This document shows positions 1 to 9,488 of a DNA stretch of 64,000 nt, in pieces. Source of the DNA: Endozoicomonas sp. Mp262 (GTDB taxonomy: Bacteria > Pseudomonadota > Gammaproteobacteria > Pseudomonadales > Endozoicomonadaceae); assembly GCF_025643335.1 (NCBI RefSeq), contig NZ_CP092489.1, positions 1,716,001 through 1,780,000 on the forward strand, written 5' to 3'. How positions within the stretch are numbered: position 1 is the stretch's first letter; the number at the start of each line of letters is the position of its first letter. A program made the translations under genes and the position numbers. Below the pieces are notes generated by a model. The model worked only from the letters and a program-made list of their open reading frames with translations, ran no database searches and was not told where the DNA came from.

Positions 1-177
1 CTCTGATCAGTATAATGTAATTATGCTGGCTAAAACAGCACTGGCCGTTCGTCTGAAATCTATGTTCAGGCCAGGGTAAGGTGCTTATTGCTGTAACTAC
101 TTAAAAAACCATAGACAGCAGGGTCTTTGGTTAGTATTATTGTCACCCACTGGATATGCAACAGATTCCAGTTTTGC

Positions 178-254
<77 letters not shown>

Positions 255-261
255 TATGAAT

Positions 262-291
262 AAAGGGTTTCAGAAATGAAGCCCTTTTTTT
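262..291 (+). terminator. rho-independent terminator after tRNA-Arg
   Basis: AAAGGGTTTC pairs with GAAGCCCTTT (one G-U pair) around a short loop and is followed by a run of T. It lies 8 bases after the tRNA and fits a single-gene tRNA transcript. Confidence 0.85.
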
Positions 292-451
292 GTGCCTGTA
301 TGGTTCGGAATCGACTCGGATTAATGATGTCGGTCAGCAAGGAAACCAGAACGGGCTTGTCTTGCTGATCCAGATAGCGGGCAATAATGCCGGCAGGCTT
401 GTCAGTAATATCAGATTTGTTGCTAATCGAATTAGCTCTTTATGTTGTCCA

Positions 452-1078
452 TCAGTCAATCACCGTTCCCTCAATAGTCATGGGGTCATTATCGGAAGGG
501 TGTGTATTGTCTCCCTCTAAAATAAGGGGTTGCTGCGCAGTTCCGGCTTCGCCATCAAGTACCCGGTAGAGTAAAGCGTAACTGACCCGCCACCGGCCTT
601 CGTCACACTGGAGGGTGACTGACTTGCTGTTCAGGCGGATGACTTTGCCGGTGCGTTCGATACCGTGTTTATCCCGAAAACCAACCACATCATTCACTGA
701 TAAAGCGTGTCGGCTCAGTCCTCTTTCTACGTTATGATTGACCCGGGTATCGGCACCTTCAATGTTGAGCATATGGTAAGGAACGGTCCACTGACTGTTA
801 TCGGTAAAGTCTTTTACCAATGCCCGTTTCGGGTTGAGTTTGATGATTTCACAGGAGTGGAGGCTGTTACTGTTGGTATCGAAATAACTGAGCTTCTGGC
901 CAATGGTGAGTTGTTTTTTGACGGTTCGAATTCGTTCGGCAGACTCCAGCTCTTTCCGGATAACACTTTCCAGACGGAACAAGTCAAATGCGCTGGCCTG
1001 TTCCAGCGCTGCCAGTAACTGAGCGTAATCCATACTTTGTTTGGCCGGTGGAGATTCAGCATCGGTTTTACAGGTCAT
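452..1078 (-). CDS. Conserved hypothetical protein with two SH3-like/KOW-like repeats
   Basis: A 208-aa soluble protein I do not recognise by name. The first 60 or so residues are helical and charged. Two similar modules follow, near residues 60-105 and 125-170. Both have the pattern 'G/DxxxxFxDxxG...xxxKxxxLNxKxxxLxxxxxxxWxVxYxxL' (for example KLNPKRALVKDF and RLNSKSVTLQCD, each followed by a W-x-V tyrosine motif). This is the look of duplicated small beta-barrels that bind nucleic acid or protein, but that is inference. The start is supported by AAGGA about 10 bases upstream of the ATG. The C-terminal 35 residues are acidic and low in complexity. The gene converges on the tRNA-Arg transcript. 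Confidence 0.7.
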   Translation of the reverse strand: MTCKTDAESPPAKQSMDYAQLLAALEQASAFDLFRLESVIRKELESAERIRTVKKQLTIGQKLSYFDTNSNSLHSCEIIKLNPKRALVKDFTDNSQWTVPYHMLNIEGADTRVNHNVERGLSRHALSVNDVVGFRDKHGIERTGKVIRLNSKSVTLQCDEGRWRVSYALLYRVLDGEAGTAQQPLILEGDNTHPSDNDPMTIEGTVID

Positions 1079-1389
1079 GGGCAGGTAATCCTTTATAGAT
1101 AGGCTGTGCTTGGCTGGTGGGAGCTAATGATAGCCGAAGTTTGTTGGTATGATCTTGCTTTTTTACTCGTTTTTGGTCTTGCTTGAATTTCATACAGCTA
1201 TTGTTATGGCAGCTCAAATTAGTGGTCAAAGTATTAACCAATGGATTTCAAAGTAGACGATAAAACTTAAACGTTAAAAATGCGCTATCTTCTATGGACT
1301 GAAAAGATAATAACTATTTTTAAGGAGTAGGTTGAAAAAATGAACGTTTTCTTGATTCGCTCAATATCATAACCAACCAGGTTAATTAT
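1079..1389. other. Intergenic region, divergent promoters expected
   Basis: 311 bases between two divergently transcribed genes. It is AT-rich and presumably carries both promoters. I see no clear operator, RNA gene or repeat. Confidence 0.5.
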
Positions 1390-2190
1390 ATGAACAAGTT
1401 ATTCTTCCTAATTGTCATTTTTTTTATATCGATTGATGTTAATGCAGGTAAGTCAAAGACTGAAAAAATTCCTGATACAGAAAAAAATATTCAACTACCA
1501 AATAGGGTGGATGTATATGGGTTTGAAAAAACCGTAGTTAATGGGAGAAATGGCCAGCATGTTGTAAGCTCACATAATCTATTAATGGCATATAGTATAA
1601 AAAATGGTGACTTAAAAAAAGGGTATGTTTATCTTTACTTGCCTAAAGCAGTTGCAAGCAAAGGGTTCAGACCTAAATGCCCATCAGAAAAACGACCTGA
1701 ATTTCATGTTACTAACGTTGCCACTTATAGAGAGGATTATAAAAGAGGTGATAAGGATATACAGTTGGACATTGCTAGACTAGGACTAAATCTACAAGAA
1801 TTGGAGTTTGATTGTTCAGTTGATGAAGATGATGAGGTGGAAATACAGCTTCAAGAAATATCTACTGGTGATGACTCCTGTGAATTCATGTCTATAGATT
1901 ATGAGCTGGAGTTTAGAGAGGATACTGGTGTAGGACAGTTGGTAACAACCTTTAAAGTTCCAGTAAAGACATGCTCGGCTGAAACCTATTCAGTATGCTG
2001 TTTTGAGAACATGCGAGAACGCTATGCTTTTCCTGATGAAGAACTAATTGCTACAGATGTTTTTTTAGGAGATCAAAACAAAAGCGCTGTTAAAATAGAG
2101 CCAAGCAAATCCAAAAAAGGTATTTCTACTACTGTGATAATACATGAATCTTTAAACCCTGATTTTGAATGGGTGAAAGTCTCAAATTGA
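1390..2190 (+). pseudogene. 5' fragment of a split gene for a secreted unknown protein
   Basis: This is the N-terminal 260 codons of a larger gene; host sequence ends at 2170, where an ISKra4-type element begins, and translation stops 20 bases inside it. Residues 1-19 are a signal peptide (MNKLFFLIVIFFISIDVNA). The mature part is rich in charged residues and has six or more cysteines, suggesting a disulphide-bonded exported protein. Joining 1390-2170, 3785-3971 and 7387-8113, with the insertion sequences and one copy of each target duplication removed, gives one uninterrupted 564-codon frame. That reconstruction shows the original gene clearly. I recognise no family. Confidence 0.85.
2163..2170. 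repeat. 8-bp target-site duplication TTTTGAAT (left copy)
   Basis: TTTTGAAT directly precedes the first inverted repeat here and recurs directly after the element at 3777-3784. This is the footprint of the first insertion. Confidence 0.9.
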
Positions 2191-3776
2191 CCGAGCTTCT
2201 TCAGCTTGCCAACCGGGGAAAGTAGTAGGCAGCTATTTTTTCAATGCTTAAACAGAAGGCAGCCAATCACAGGTATGATGTTGATAGCACACAACACCTT
2301 GCCAGTGAGAGGCCGCCCCATGGAAGTATGTCAGCTACGGACTGAAGCCGCCACCATTTCTTGTGATGCGATTCAACGGTTAGGCCACCAATTGCAGGCT
2401 CTGCGAGAGTCTGGCAATCCTATCAGGCACTTTGAAGAGTTTGAGCAGACCGTTAATGCTCTCTTTAATCAAGCTCAGCAAGATTTTTTAGCAGAGGCGC
2501 TGGCTGAGCTTGATATTGATACCCCAGCTATTGAGGTCAGCGGGATCACTTATAAGCAGGTGTTGCGCAGTTATAAAACCTACCAGACAGCGGTTGGTTC
2601 AGTCCGGGTTATGCGAACACTTTACCGTAACGGCAAAGAGCCGTGTATCGTGCCCATGGAGTTGAAAGCCGGGATCGTGGAAGGCTTCTGGACGCCTCGG
2701 GCTGCAAAGCAAGCTGCCTGGGTTGTTGCTCAAATGTCTCCCGGTGAAGCAAAAAGCCTCCTTGATCTCATGGGAGGTATGTCTCCCTCAGAAAGCAGTC
2801 TTGCTCGTTTCCCCAGGCAATTTAATACTCAGTGGGAACAGCACCGTGAGCCTTTTGAAGAGATGCTTATTGAGAAACTTAACGTGCCCACCAATGCGGT
2901 CACAGTAGCCGCCTCCCTGGATGGCGTTATGCTGCCCATGAAAGATGGCAAACGAGTAGAAAAGCGAGCCAGGAGCGCTTCTGAAGGCAAACGGACTCAA
3001 GGGCCAACAGGTTGCAAGGAGGCCAGTTGCGGAACTTTGTCGTTTTACGATCAACAGGGGGAGCGTTTATCAACAGTCCGCATAGGACGAATGCCAGAAA
3101 CTAAAAAACTCACACTCAAGCAGTCTTTGTCAGCACTATTGCAAGAAGCGTTGCGACAAAAGCCACAGCTGTCACTGGTCAAAGTCGCTGATGGCGCCAA
3201 GGACAACTGGTCATACCTTTCCCAGGAACTACCAGCGGGTGTTGAGGTTATTGATTACTACCACGCAGCCGATCACCTGAAGAAAGCATTTGACCAGGCT
3301 TATGGAGAAAACAGCATCAAGTCCAAAGAAAAGTTTGTCACTTACCGACACGTCCTAAAAGAGGAACTCGATGGGGTTGAGCGCATTATTAAAGCCCTGG
3401 CTTATCAGCATAAAAAGCATCCGCGCCGCTCAAAATTAAAGACCGAGCTGGAGTATTTCAGAAAAAATCGCCAGCGTATGCGCTATGCTGAACACTTGTC
3501 GAATAACCTTCCGATCGGCTCTGGTGTGGTAGAGGCAGCCTGTAAAACCTTGGTTACCCAGCGGATGAAGTGCTCAGGTATGCGCTGGCGAAATCCGGGT
3601 GGTCAGGGCGTATTGACGCTTCGGTCATTAGTTCAGAGCCACTGGTTTGAAAATGGCTGGAAGTTATTTGCTGCAACTTATTGCGGGAAAGTCACCAAGG
3701 CTGCTACAAGCAATGTCATACCATTCCCAGAGAAAGGTGGCAGTGTTTAGTTGTGGTCAATATGAGACTTTCACCC
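2171..3776 (+). mobile_element. ISKra4-family insertion sequence, copy 1
   Basis: A 1606-bp element bounded by inverted repeats GGGTGAAAGTCTCA and TGAGACTTTCACCC; the match extends to about 22 bp with one mismatch. It encodes one transposase. It is flanked on both sides by TTTTGAAT. Copies 2 and 3 appear identical in sequence, so the amplification is recent. Confidence 0.92.
2206..3750 (+). CDS. ISKra4-family (UPF0236-like) transposase, copy 1
   Basis: A DDE transposase that catalyses cut and transfer of the element. The 514-aa frame shown starts at TTG; internal ATGs at 2275 and 2320 are equally likely starts, since no strong ribosome binding site decides. Catalytic candidates are D239 (LDGVMLPM), D329 (VADGAKDNW) and E443 (GSGVVEAACK), the order and context usual in this family. 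A basic C-terminal half follows. The gene is intact and could supply transposase for all copies. Confidence 0.9.
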   Translation: MPTGESSRQLFFQCLNRRQPITGMMLIAHNTLPVRGRPMEVCQLRTEAATISCDAIQRLGHQLQALRESGNPIRHFEEFEQTVNALFNQAQQDFLAEALAELDIDTPAIEVSGITYKQVLRSYKTYQTAVGSVRVMRTLYRNGKEPCIVPMELKAGIVEGFWTPRAAKQAAWVVAQMSPGEAKSLLDLMGGMSPSESSLARFPRQFNTQWEQHREPFEEMLIEKLNVPTNAVTVAASLDGVMLPMKDGKRVEKRARSASEGKRTQGPTGCKEASCGTLSFYDQQGERLSTVRIGRMPETKKLTLKQSLSALLQEALRQKPQLSLVKVADGAKDNWSYLSQELPAGVEVIDYYHAADHLKKAFDQAYGENSIKSKEKFVTYRHVLKEELDGVERIIKALAYQHKKHPRRSKLKTELEYFRKNRQRMRYAEHLSNNLPIGSGVVEAACKTLVTQRMKCSGMRWRNPGGQGVLTLRSLVQSHWFENGWKLFAATYCGKVTKAATSNVIPFPEKGGSV

Positions 3777-3971
3777 TTTTGAATTATGGCGAGATAATGA
3801 ATTAGTACAAGTGTTTTCTGTTCAAACAGAAGTTTTTTGTAAGGAAAGACATTGCTTTGATTTATCAAAATGGTTGAATCCAAAAAGAGAAGACTATTTT
3901 TATGGTTTGAGGAGAGAGGGGTTTAAATTTGAAAAGGAATTGTTAGTGGTTGTAAGTGGTATAACTGGAAT
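3777..3971 (+). pseudogene. Middle fragment of the split secreted-protein gene (first copy)
   Basis: 195 bases of host sequence trapped between copies 1 and 2. It begins with TTTTGAAT and ends with ACTGGAAT, the target sites of two separate insertions. Read in the frame of the 5' fragment it encodes about 62 residues with no stop (ELWRDNELVQVFSVQTEVFC and onward) that lead into the 3' fragment. An identical second copy lies at 5578-5772. Confidence 0.85.
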
Positions 3972-5577
3972 GGGTGAAAGTCTCAAATTGACCGAGCTTC
4001 TTCAGCTTGCCAACCGGGGAAAGTAGTAGGCAGCTATTTTTTCAATGCTTAAACAGAAGGCAGCCAATCACAGGTATGATGTTGATAGCACACAACACCT
4101 TGCCAGTGAGAGGCCGCCCCATGGAAGTATGTCAGCTACGGACTGAAGCCGCCACCATTTCTTGTGATGCGATTCAACGGTTAGGCCACCAATTGCAGGC
4201 TCTGCGAGAGTCTGGCAATCCTATCAGGCACTTTGAAGAGTTTGAGCAGACCGTTAATGCTCTCTTTAATCAAGCTCAGCAAGATTTTTTAGCAGAGGCG
4301 CTGGCTGAGCTTGATATTGATACCCCAGCTATTGAGGTCAGCGGGATCACTTATAAGCAGGTGTTGCGCAGTTATAAAACCTACCAGACAGCGGTTGGTT
4401 CAGTCCGGGTTATGCGAACACTTTACCGTAACGGCAAAGAGCCGTGTATCGTGCCCATGGAGTTGAAAGCCGGGATCGTGGAAGGCTTCTGGACGCCTCG
4501 GGCTGCAAAGCAAGCTGCCTGGGTTGTTGCTCAAATGTCTCCCGGTGAAGCAAAAAGCCTCCTTGATCTCATGGGAGGTATGTCTCCCTCAGAAAGCAGT
4601 CTTGCTCGTTTCCCCAGGCAATTTAATACTCAGTGGGAACAGCACCGTGAGCCTTTTGAAGAGATGCTTATTGAGAAACTTAACGTGCCCACCAATGCGG
4701 TCACAGTAGCCGCCTCCCTGGATGGCGTTATGCTGCCCATGAAAGATGGCAAACGAGTAGAAAAGCGAGCCAGGAGCGCTTCTGAAGGCAAACGGACTCA
4801 AGGGCCAACAGGTTGCAAGGAGGCCAGTTGCGGAACTTTGTCGTTTTACGATCAACAGGGGGAGCGTTTATCAACAGTCCGCATAGGACGAATGCCAGAA
4901 ACTAAAAAACTCACACTCAAGCAGTCTTTGTCAGCACTATTGCAAGAAGCGTTGCGACAAAAGCCACAGCTGTCACTGGTCAAAGTCGCTGATGGCGCCA
5001 AGGACAACTGGTCATACCTTTCCCAGGAACTACCAGCGGGTGTTGAGGTTATTGATTACTACCACGCAGCCGATCACCTGAAGAAAGCATTTGACCAGGC
5101 TTATGGAGAAAACAGCATCAAGTCCAAAGAAAAGTTTGTCACTTACCGACACGTCCTAAAAGAGGAACTCGATGGGGTTGAGCGCATTATTAAAGCCCTG
5201 GCTTATCAGCATAAAAAGCATCCGCGCCGCTCAAAATTAAAGACCGAGCTGGAGTATTTCAGAAAAAATCGCCAGCGTATGCGCTATGCTGAACACTTGT
5301 CGAATAACCTTCCGATCGGCTCTGGTGTGGTAGAGGCAGCCTGTAAAACCTTGGTTACCCAGCGGATGAAGTGCTCAGGTATGCGCTGGCGAAATCCGGG
5401 TGGTCAGGGCGTATTGACGCTTCGGTCATTAGTTCAGAGCCACTGGTTTGAAAATGGCTGGAAGTTATTTGCTGCAACTTATTGCGGGAAAGTCACCAAG
5501 GCTGCTACAAGCAATGTCATACCATTCCCAGAGAAAGGTGGCAGTGTTTAGTTGTGGTCAATATGAGACTTTCACCC
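3972..5577 (+). mobile_element. ISKra4-family insertion sequence, copy 2
   Basis: Identical in layout to copy 1 and displaced by exactly 1801 bp. Its left flank is ACTGGAAT and its right flank TTTTGAAT, so it has no matching target duplication. This is expected if the copy is a recombinant of two elements that inserted at different sites. Confidence 0.92.
4007..5551 (+). CDS. ISKra4-family transposase, copy 2
   Basis: The encoded protein is identical over 514 residues to copy 1, with all three acidic catalytic candidates kept. The same start uncertainty applies (TTG as given, or an ATG 69 or 114 bases further in). Confidence 0.9.
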   Translation: MPTGESSRQLFFQCLNRRQPITGMMLIAHNTLPVRGRPMEVCQLRTEAATISCDAIQRLGHQLQALRESGNPIRHFEEFEQTVNALFNQAQQDFLAEALAELDIDTPAIEVSGITYKQVLRSYKTYQTAVGSVRVMRTLYRNGKEPCIVPMELKAGIVEGFWTPRAAKQAAWVVAQMSPGEAKSLLDLMGGMSPSESSLARFPRQFNTQWEQHREPFEEMLIEKLNVPTNAVTVAASLDGVMLPMKDGKRVEKRARSASEGKRTQGPTGCKEASCGTLSFYDQQGERLSTVRIGRMPETKKLTLKQSLSALLQEALRQKPQLSLVKVADGAKDNWSYLSQELPAGVEVIDYYHAADHLKKAFDQAYGENSIKSKEKFVTYRHVLKEELDGVERIIKALAYQHKKHPRRSKLKTELEYFRKNRQRMRYAEHLSNNLPIGSGVVEAACKTLVTQRMKCSGMRWRNPGGQGVLTLRSLVQSHWFENGWKLFAATYCGKVTKAATSNVIPFPEKGGSV

Positions 5578-5772
5578 TTTTGAATTATGGCGAGATAATG
5601 AATTAGTACAAGTGTTTTCTGTTCAAACAGAAGTTTTTTGTAAGGAAAGACATTGCTTTGATTTATCAAAATGGTTGAATCCAAAAAGAGAAGACTATTT
5701 TTATGGTTTGAGGAGAGAGGGGTTTAAATTTGAAAAGGAATTGTTAGTGGTTGTAAGTGGTATAACTGGAAT
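5578..5772 (+). pseudogene. Middle fragment of the split secreted-protein gene (second copy)
   Basis: An exact repeat of 3777-3971, again running from TTTTGAAT to ACTGGAAT. Only one of the two copies is needed to rebuild the ancestral gene. The extra one shows that a unit of IS plus host segment was duplicated. Confidence 0.85.
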
Positions 5773-7378
5773 GGGTGAAAGTCTCAAATTGACCGAGCTT
5801 CTTCAGCTTGCCAACCGGGGAAAGTAGTAGGCAGCTATTTTTTCAATGCTTAAACAGAAGGCAGCCAATCACAGGTATGATGTTGATAGCACACAACACC
5901 TTGCCAGTGAGAGGCCGCCCCATGGAAGTATGTCAGCTACGGACTGAAGCCGCCACCATTTCTTGTGATGCGATTCAACGGTTAGGCCACCAATTGCAGG
6001 CTCTGCGAGAGTCTGGCAATCCTATCAGGCACTTTGAAGAGTTTGAGCAGACCGTTAATGCTCTCTTTAATCAAGCTCAGCAAGATTTTTTAGCAGAGGC
6101 GCTGGCTGAGCTTGATATTGATACCCCAGCTATTGAGGTCAGCGGGATCACTTATAAGCAGGTGTTGCGCAGTTATAAAACCTACCAGACAGCGGTTGGT
6201 TCAGTCCGGGTTATGCGAACACTTTACCGTAACGGCAAAGAGCCGTGTATCGTGCCCATGGAGTTGAAAGCCGGGATCGTGGAAGGCTTCTGGACGCCTC
6301 GGGCTGCAAAGCAAGCTGCCTGGGTTGTTGCTCAAATGTCTCCCGGTGAAGCAAAAAGCCTCCTTGATCTCATGGGAGGTATGTCTCCCTCAGAAAGCAG
6401 TCTTGCTCGTTTCCCCAGGCAATTTAATACTCAGTGGGAACAGCACCGTGAGCCTTTTGAAGAGATGCTTATTGAGAAACTTAACGTGCCCACCAATGCG
6501 GTCACAGTAGCCGCCTCCCTGGATGGCGTTATGCTGCCCATGAAAGATGGCAAACGAGTAGAAAAGCGAGCCAGGAGCGCTTCTGAAGGCAAACGGACTC
6601 AAGGGCCAACAGGTTGCAAGGAGGCCAGTTGCGGAACTTTGTCGTTTTACGATCAACAGGGGGAGCGTTTATCAACAGTCCGCATAGGACGAATGCCAGA
6701 AACTAAAAAACTCACACTCAAGCAGTCTTTGTCAGCACTATTGCAAGAAGCGTTGCGACAAAAGCCACAGCTGTCACTGGTCAAAGTCGCTGATGGCGCC
6801 AAGGACAACTGGTCATACCTTTCCCAGGAACTACCAGCGGGTGTTGAGGTTATTGATTACTACCACGCAGCCGATCACCTGAAGAAAGCATTTGACCAGG
6901 CTTATGGAGAAAACAGCATCAAGTCCAAAGAAAAGTTTGTCACTTACCGACACGTCCTAAAAGAGGAACTCGATGGGGTTGAGCGCATTATTAAAGCCCT
7001 GGCTTATCAGCATAAAAAGCATCCGCGCCGCTCAAAATTAAAGACCGAGCTGGAGTATTTCAGAAAAAATCGCCAGCGTATGCGCTATGCTGAACACTTG
7101 TCGAATAACCTTCCGATCGGCTCTGGTGTGGTAGAGGCAGCCTGTAAAACCTTGGTTACCCAGCGGATGAAGTGCTCAGGTATGCGCTGGCGAAATCCGG
7201 GTGGTCAGGGCGTATTGACGCTTCGGTCATTAGTTCAGAGCCACTGGTTTGAAAATGGCTGGAAGTTATTTGCTGCAACTTATTGCGGGAAAGTCACCAA
7301 GGCTGCTACAAGCAATGTCATACCATTCCCAGAGAAAGGTGGCAGTGTTTAGTTGTGGTCAATATGAGACTTTCACCC
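5773..7378 (+). mobile_element. ISKra4-family insertion sequence, copy 3
   Basis: Third direct copy, 1606 bp. It is flanked by ACTGGAAT on the left (5765-5772) and on the right (7379-7386), a proper 8-bp duplication for the second insertion event. Confidence 0.92.
5808..7352 (+). CDS. ISKra4-family transposase, copy 3
   Basis: Same 514-residue protein as copies 1 and 2, intact. Its reading frame is closed before the element's right inverted repeat. Confidence 0.9.
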   Translation: MPTGESSRQLFFQCLNRRQPITGMMLIAHNTLPVRGRPMEVCQLRTEAATISCDAIQRLGHQLQALRESGNPIRHFEEFEQTVNALFNQAQQDFLAEALAELDIDTPAIEVSGITYKQVLRSYKTYQTAVGSVRVMRTLYRNGKEPCIVPMELKAGIVEGFWTPRAAKQAAWVVAQMSPGEAKSLLDLMGGMSPSESSLARFPRQFNTQWEQHREPFEEMLIEKLNVPTNAVTVAASLDGVMLPMKDGKRVEKRARSASEGKRTQGPTGCKEASCGTLSFYDQQGERLSTVRIGRMPETKKLTLKQSLSALLQEALRQKPQLSLVKVADGAKDNWSYLSQELPAGVEVIDYYHAADHLKKAFDQAYGENSIKSKEKFVTYRHVLKEELDGVERIIKALAYQHKKHPRRSKLKTELEYFRKNRQRMRYAEHLSNNLPIGSGVVEAACKTLVTQRMKCSGMRWRNPGGQGVLTLRSLVQSHWFENGWKLFAATYCGKVTKAATSNVIPFPEKGGSV

Positions 7379-8113
7379 ACTGGAATTCACAGATCTGGTT
7401 TTCCTGCTGGGTCAGTTAAGATAAAACACTTTGATGAAACAGGATTGACAGGGCATATGACACAGGGTGAATTAAGGAGTGGAGTTCAATCAAGTGCTCG
7501 CATTACAGTTAATGATAAAAGGCCTGGATTATCGGACTTTACAGAAAGATCTGATGCAATTAGAAAAAAAACATATGAAGTTTTAAAAGTAACAGCCAAA
7601 GATAACCCAAATGAAGCAGGCCATGATGCAGAAAAGGGGCTAAAGGTTGCCTTATTTGATTTGGAAAATATTTCTGAAACCCCGCAAGTGGCAACTATAA
7701 GACTGCAAGAAGCTTTCTCATGCAGAACAAGAGTCACCTCAGGAGGAAAAGCATCAACACTGTCTAGTGAAGATCAAGCCAAGAATGCAAGATCAAAATT
7801 CTTAGACCGTATTGATAACAAAAGCAGAGCTGAGAATAGTGAAGGTAGTCTTAATCAAGAAGAGGCTCAAGAAGAAAATCCATGGAAGTTTCTTAAGGTT
7901 CACGAAAACCTGAACTCGTCAGAATTTATTCCCGCAGAAAAACAGTTTGGGTTCTATGAATTCAACATGAGATTGGAGTCGCAGCAACAAATAGAAATTA
8001 AGTTAAACATCAGGGATGACGAGAAATTCAGGCTACAAGATGGAGTGAAATTTAAGACGAAACCTGAGAAGAAAACAGGTGTTTATGATATTCGTACATC
8101 AAGTCGCTGGTAA
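7379..8113 (+). pseudogene. 3' fragment of the split secreted-protein gene
   Basis: Host sequence resumes with ACTGGAAT at 7379 and stays open to a TAA at 8111. It encodes the last 245 or so residues of the ancestral 564-aa protein. This part is hydrophilic and rich in Lys, Glu and Ser, with little cysteine and no membrane segment. An upstream start inside copy 3 lets a longer open frame be drawn, but those residues are insertion-sequence DNA read out of frame and not part of the gene. Confidence 0.85.
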
Positions 8114-8304
8114 CTGACACTTACGTCTACAGGTCTTTCCTACCGGGGATAAGAGCTATTTTCACTTATGTCGGGTTCAAATGGTTATTTTCAGGCTTTT
8201 ATCAATTAATGTGAGTCTATTTACACTGAATGTGGGTCGCCCTGTCCCGGGAGCTTTGCTATGGTGTGCCGTTATCCTTTGTCATACGGTGTACCACTTT
8301 CATA

Positions 8305-9438
8305 ATGTCATTACTTTCTATCATTATTCCATTCAGGCAGGGCAAGGGGGAGCCTGGTGGGTTGGAGCAATTGAAGCGAACTCTTGCTTGTTTGTTGAGG
8401 CATCAGGTATTTGAAGTCTTGTTGTTTGATGTGGGGAGTGTGGCTATCCCTGCTTCGATTATTGATTCGTTTTGTCCGGACAATCTGCGTTATCTCCACA
8501 GGCCAGACCTTGAGCTGGATGGCTGGGGGAAAATCTATAATTCTGCCGTAACAGAAGCTACCGGGCGCTATATATTGTTGTTTGAGGCGCGTTTGCTTGC
8601 TAGTGATACTTTTATCGCCAATCTCCCAGAGCAGGTTAAATTATTTGACAAGGAAGGAGGTAATGCTTTCGCTCTTTACCCGGTGTTAAAACGTTCCCTT
8701 TCTAATGCCTCCGATGGCTTTGAAAAAGCCGGTACGCATGGATATCAACAGGCTTGTTTTACCGAGGCATTGACTACTTACCTGGAAGGTAAAAGTGATC
8801 CTGTGGAAGCGATCAGCTTGACTAATGGGCCTTTATTAATACGTCGTCACTGGTTTTTGGCTCTGGGAGGCTTTCGGGAGAGTTTTATTGGTCATGAAGC
8901 GGCACAACTGGACCTGCTCCATCGCTTAGCGGCGTACTATCCGGTGGGAAAAAAACCTGACGACTATGTCCTGGATGTGGATAGCCCCTTTCCCGGAGAC
9001 TATTTAGGCTTTCGCAGGTATTACAGTTTTTATAGTTTGCCCGCCTTATTTAAAGGGTATTTCTGTGTGTGTCAGGCCGGGGAAAAACAGCATAGTGAGA
9101 GTGAGTGGGAAAAGGATAAGGCATTTTTTTATGAGATTCTGGCCAGCGGCGCTGCCGGTTGCCGAAGTCTTAACCTTGAAAACATAAAGGCATCCAGTGA
9201 GTTGGGGCGTTATTTGTTACAGAGGTCCTTTGATTCGAAAGAGGAGCTGCCCTCACTGGTGGAGTATATACAGGGCTTGATGGTTGAAAGTGATTACAAC
9301 CCTGTGGACTATCCCGGTTTGTTTTATAGAGGGAATAACAAACGCAAAGGCACTGCTACAGAGGCAAGCTTTAGCAGCAGGCTGTTGAAATTTTTCCGGA
9401 AACATACTGGATTTTTAAAGTCAACAAAAATGCCTTAG
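8305..9438 (+). CDS. Glycosyltransferase family 2-like (GT-A fold) protein
   Basis: A 377-aa protein, counted from the ATG at 8305, which places the conserved first strand LLSIIIPFR at residues 3-11. An ATG 75 bases upstream is also open but adds a segment unlike the family. Features seen: the N-terminal strand typical of GT2 enzymes, GWGKIYNSAVTEATGRYIL near residue 75 (the 'N-x-A...A-x-G-x-Y' nucleotide-sugar region) and a later segment GPLLIRRHWFLALGGFRESF with E/D-rich continuation, as in GT-A polysaccharide synthases. The usual DxD is not clear, so substrate and activity are uncertain. It probably acts in the cytoplasm on cell-surface sugars. It is a lone gene, closed by a terminator. 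Confidence 0.65.
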   Translation: MSLLSIIIPFRQGKGEPGGLEQLKRTLACLLRHQVFEVLLFDVGSVAIPASIIDSFCPDNLRYLHRPDLELDGWGKIYNSAVTEATGRYILLFEARLLASDTFIANLPEQVKLFDKEGGNAFALYPVLKRSLSNASDGFEKAGTHGYQQACFTEALTTYLEGKSDPVEAISLTNGPLLIRRHWFLALGGFRESFIGHEAAQLDLLHRLAAYYPVGKKPDDYVLDVDSPFPGDYLGFRRYYSFYSLPALFKGYFCVCQAGEKQHSESEWEKDKAFFYEILASGAAGCRSLNLENIKASSELGRYLLQRSFDSKEELPSLVEYIQGLMVESDYNPVDYPGLFYRGNNKRKGTATEASFSSRLLKFFRKHTGFLKSTKMP

Positions 9439-9445
9439 CCAAAAA

Positions 9446-9474
9446 TAAAGCCGACATAAAGTCGGCTTTATTTG
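9446..9474. terminator. Bidirectional rho-independent terminator
   Basis: TAAAGCCGAC pairs with GTCGGCTTTA around a 5-base loop, with A- and T-rich flanks on both sides. It sits between two convergent genes and can serve both. Confidence 0.85.
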
Positions 9475-9488
9475 AAACCACTGCTTTA

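Noticed and set aside
2788-3054. Minus-strand open frame inside each ISKra4 transposase gene
   Set aside because: It lies wholly within the transposase gene on the opposite strand, repeats in all three copies, and shows no start signal or family resemblance.
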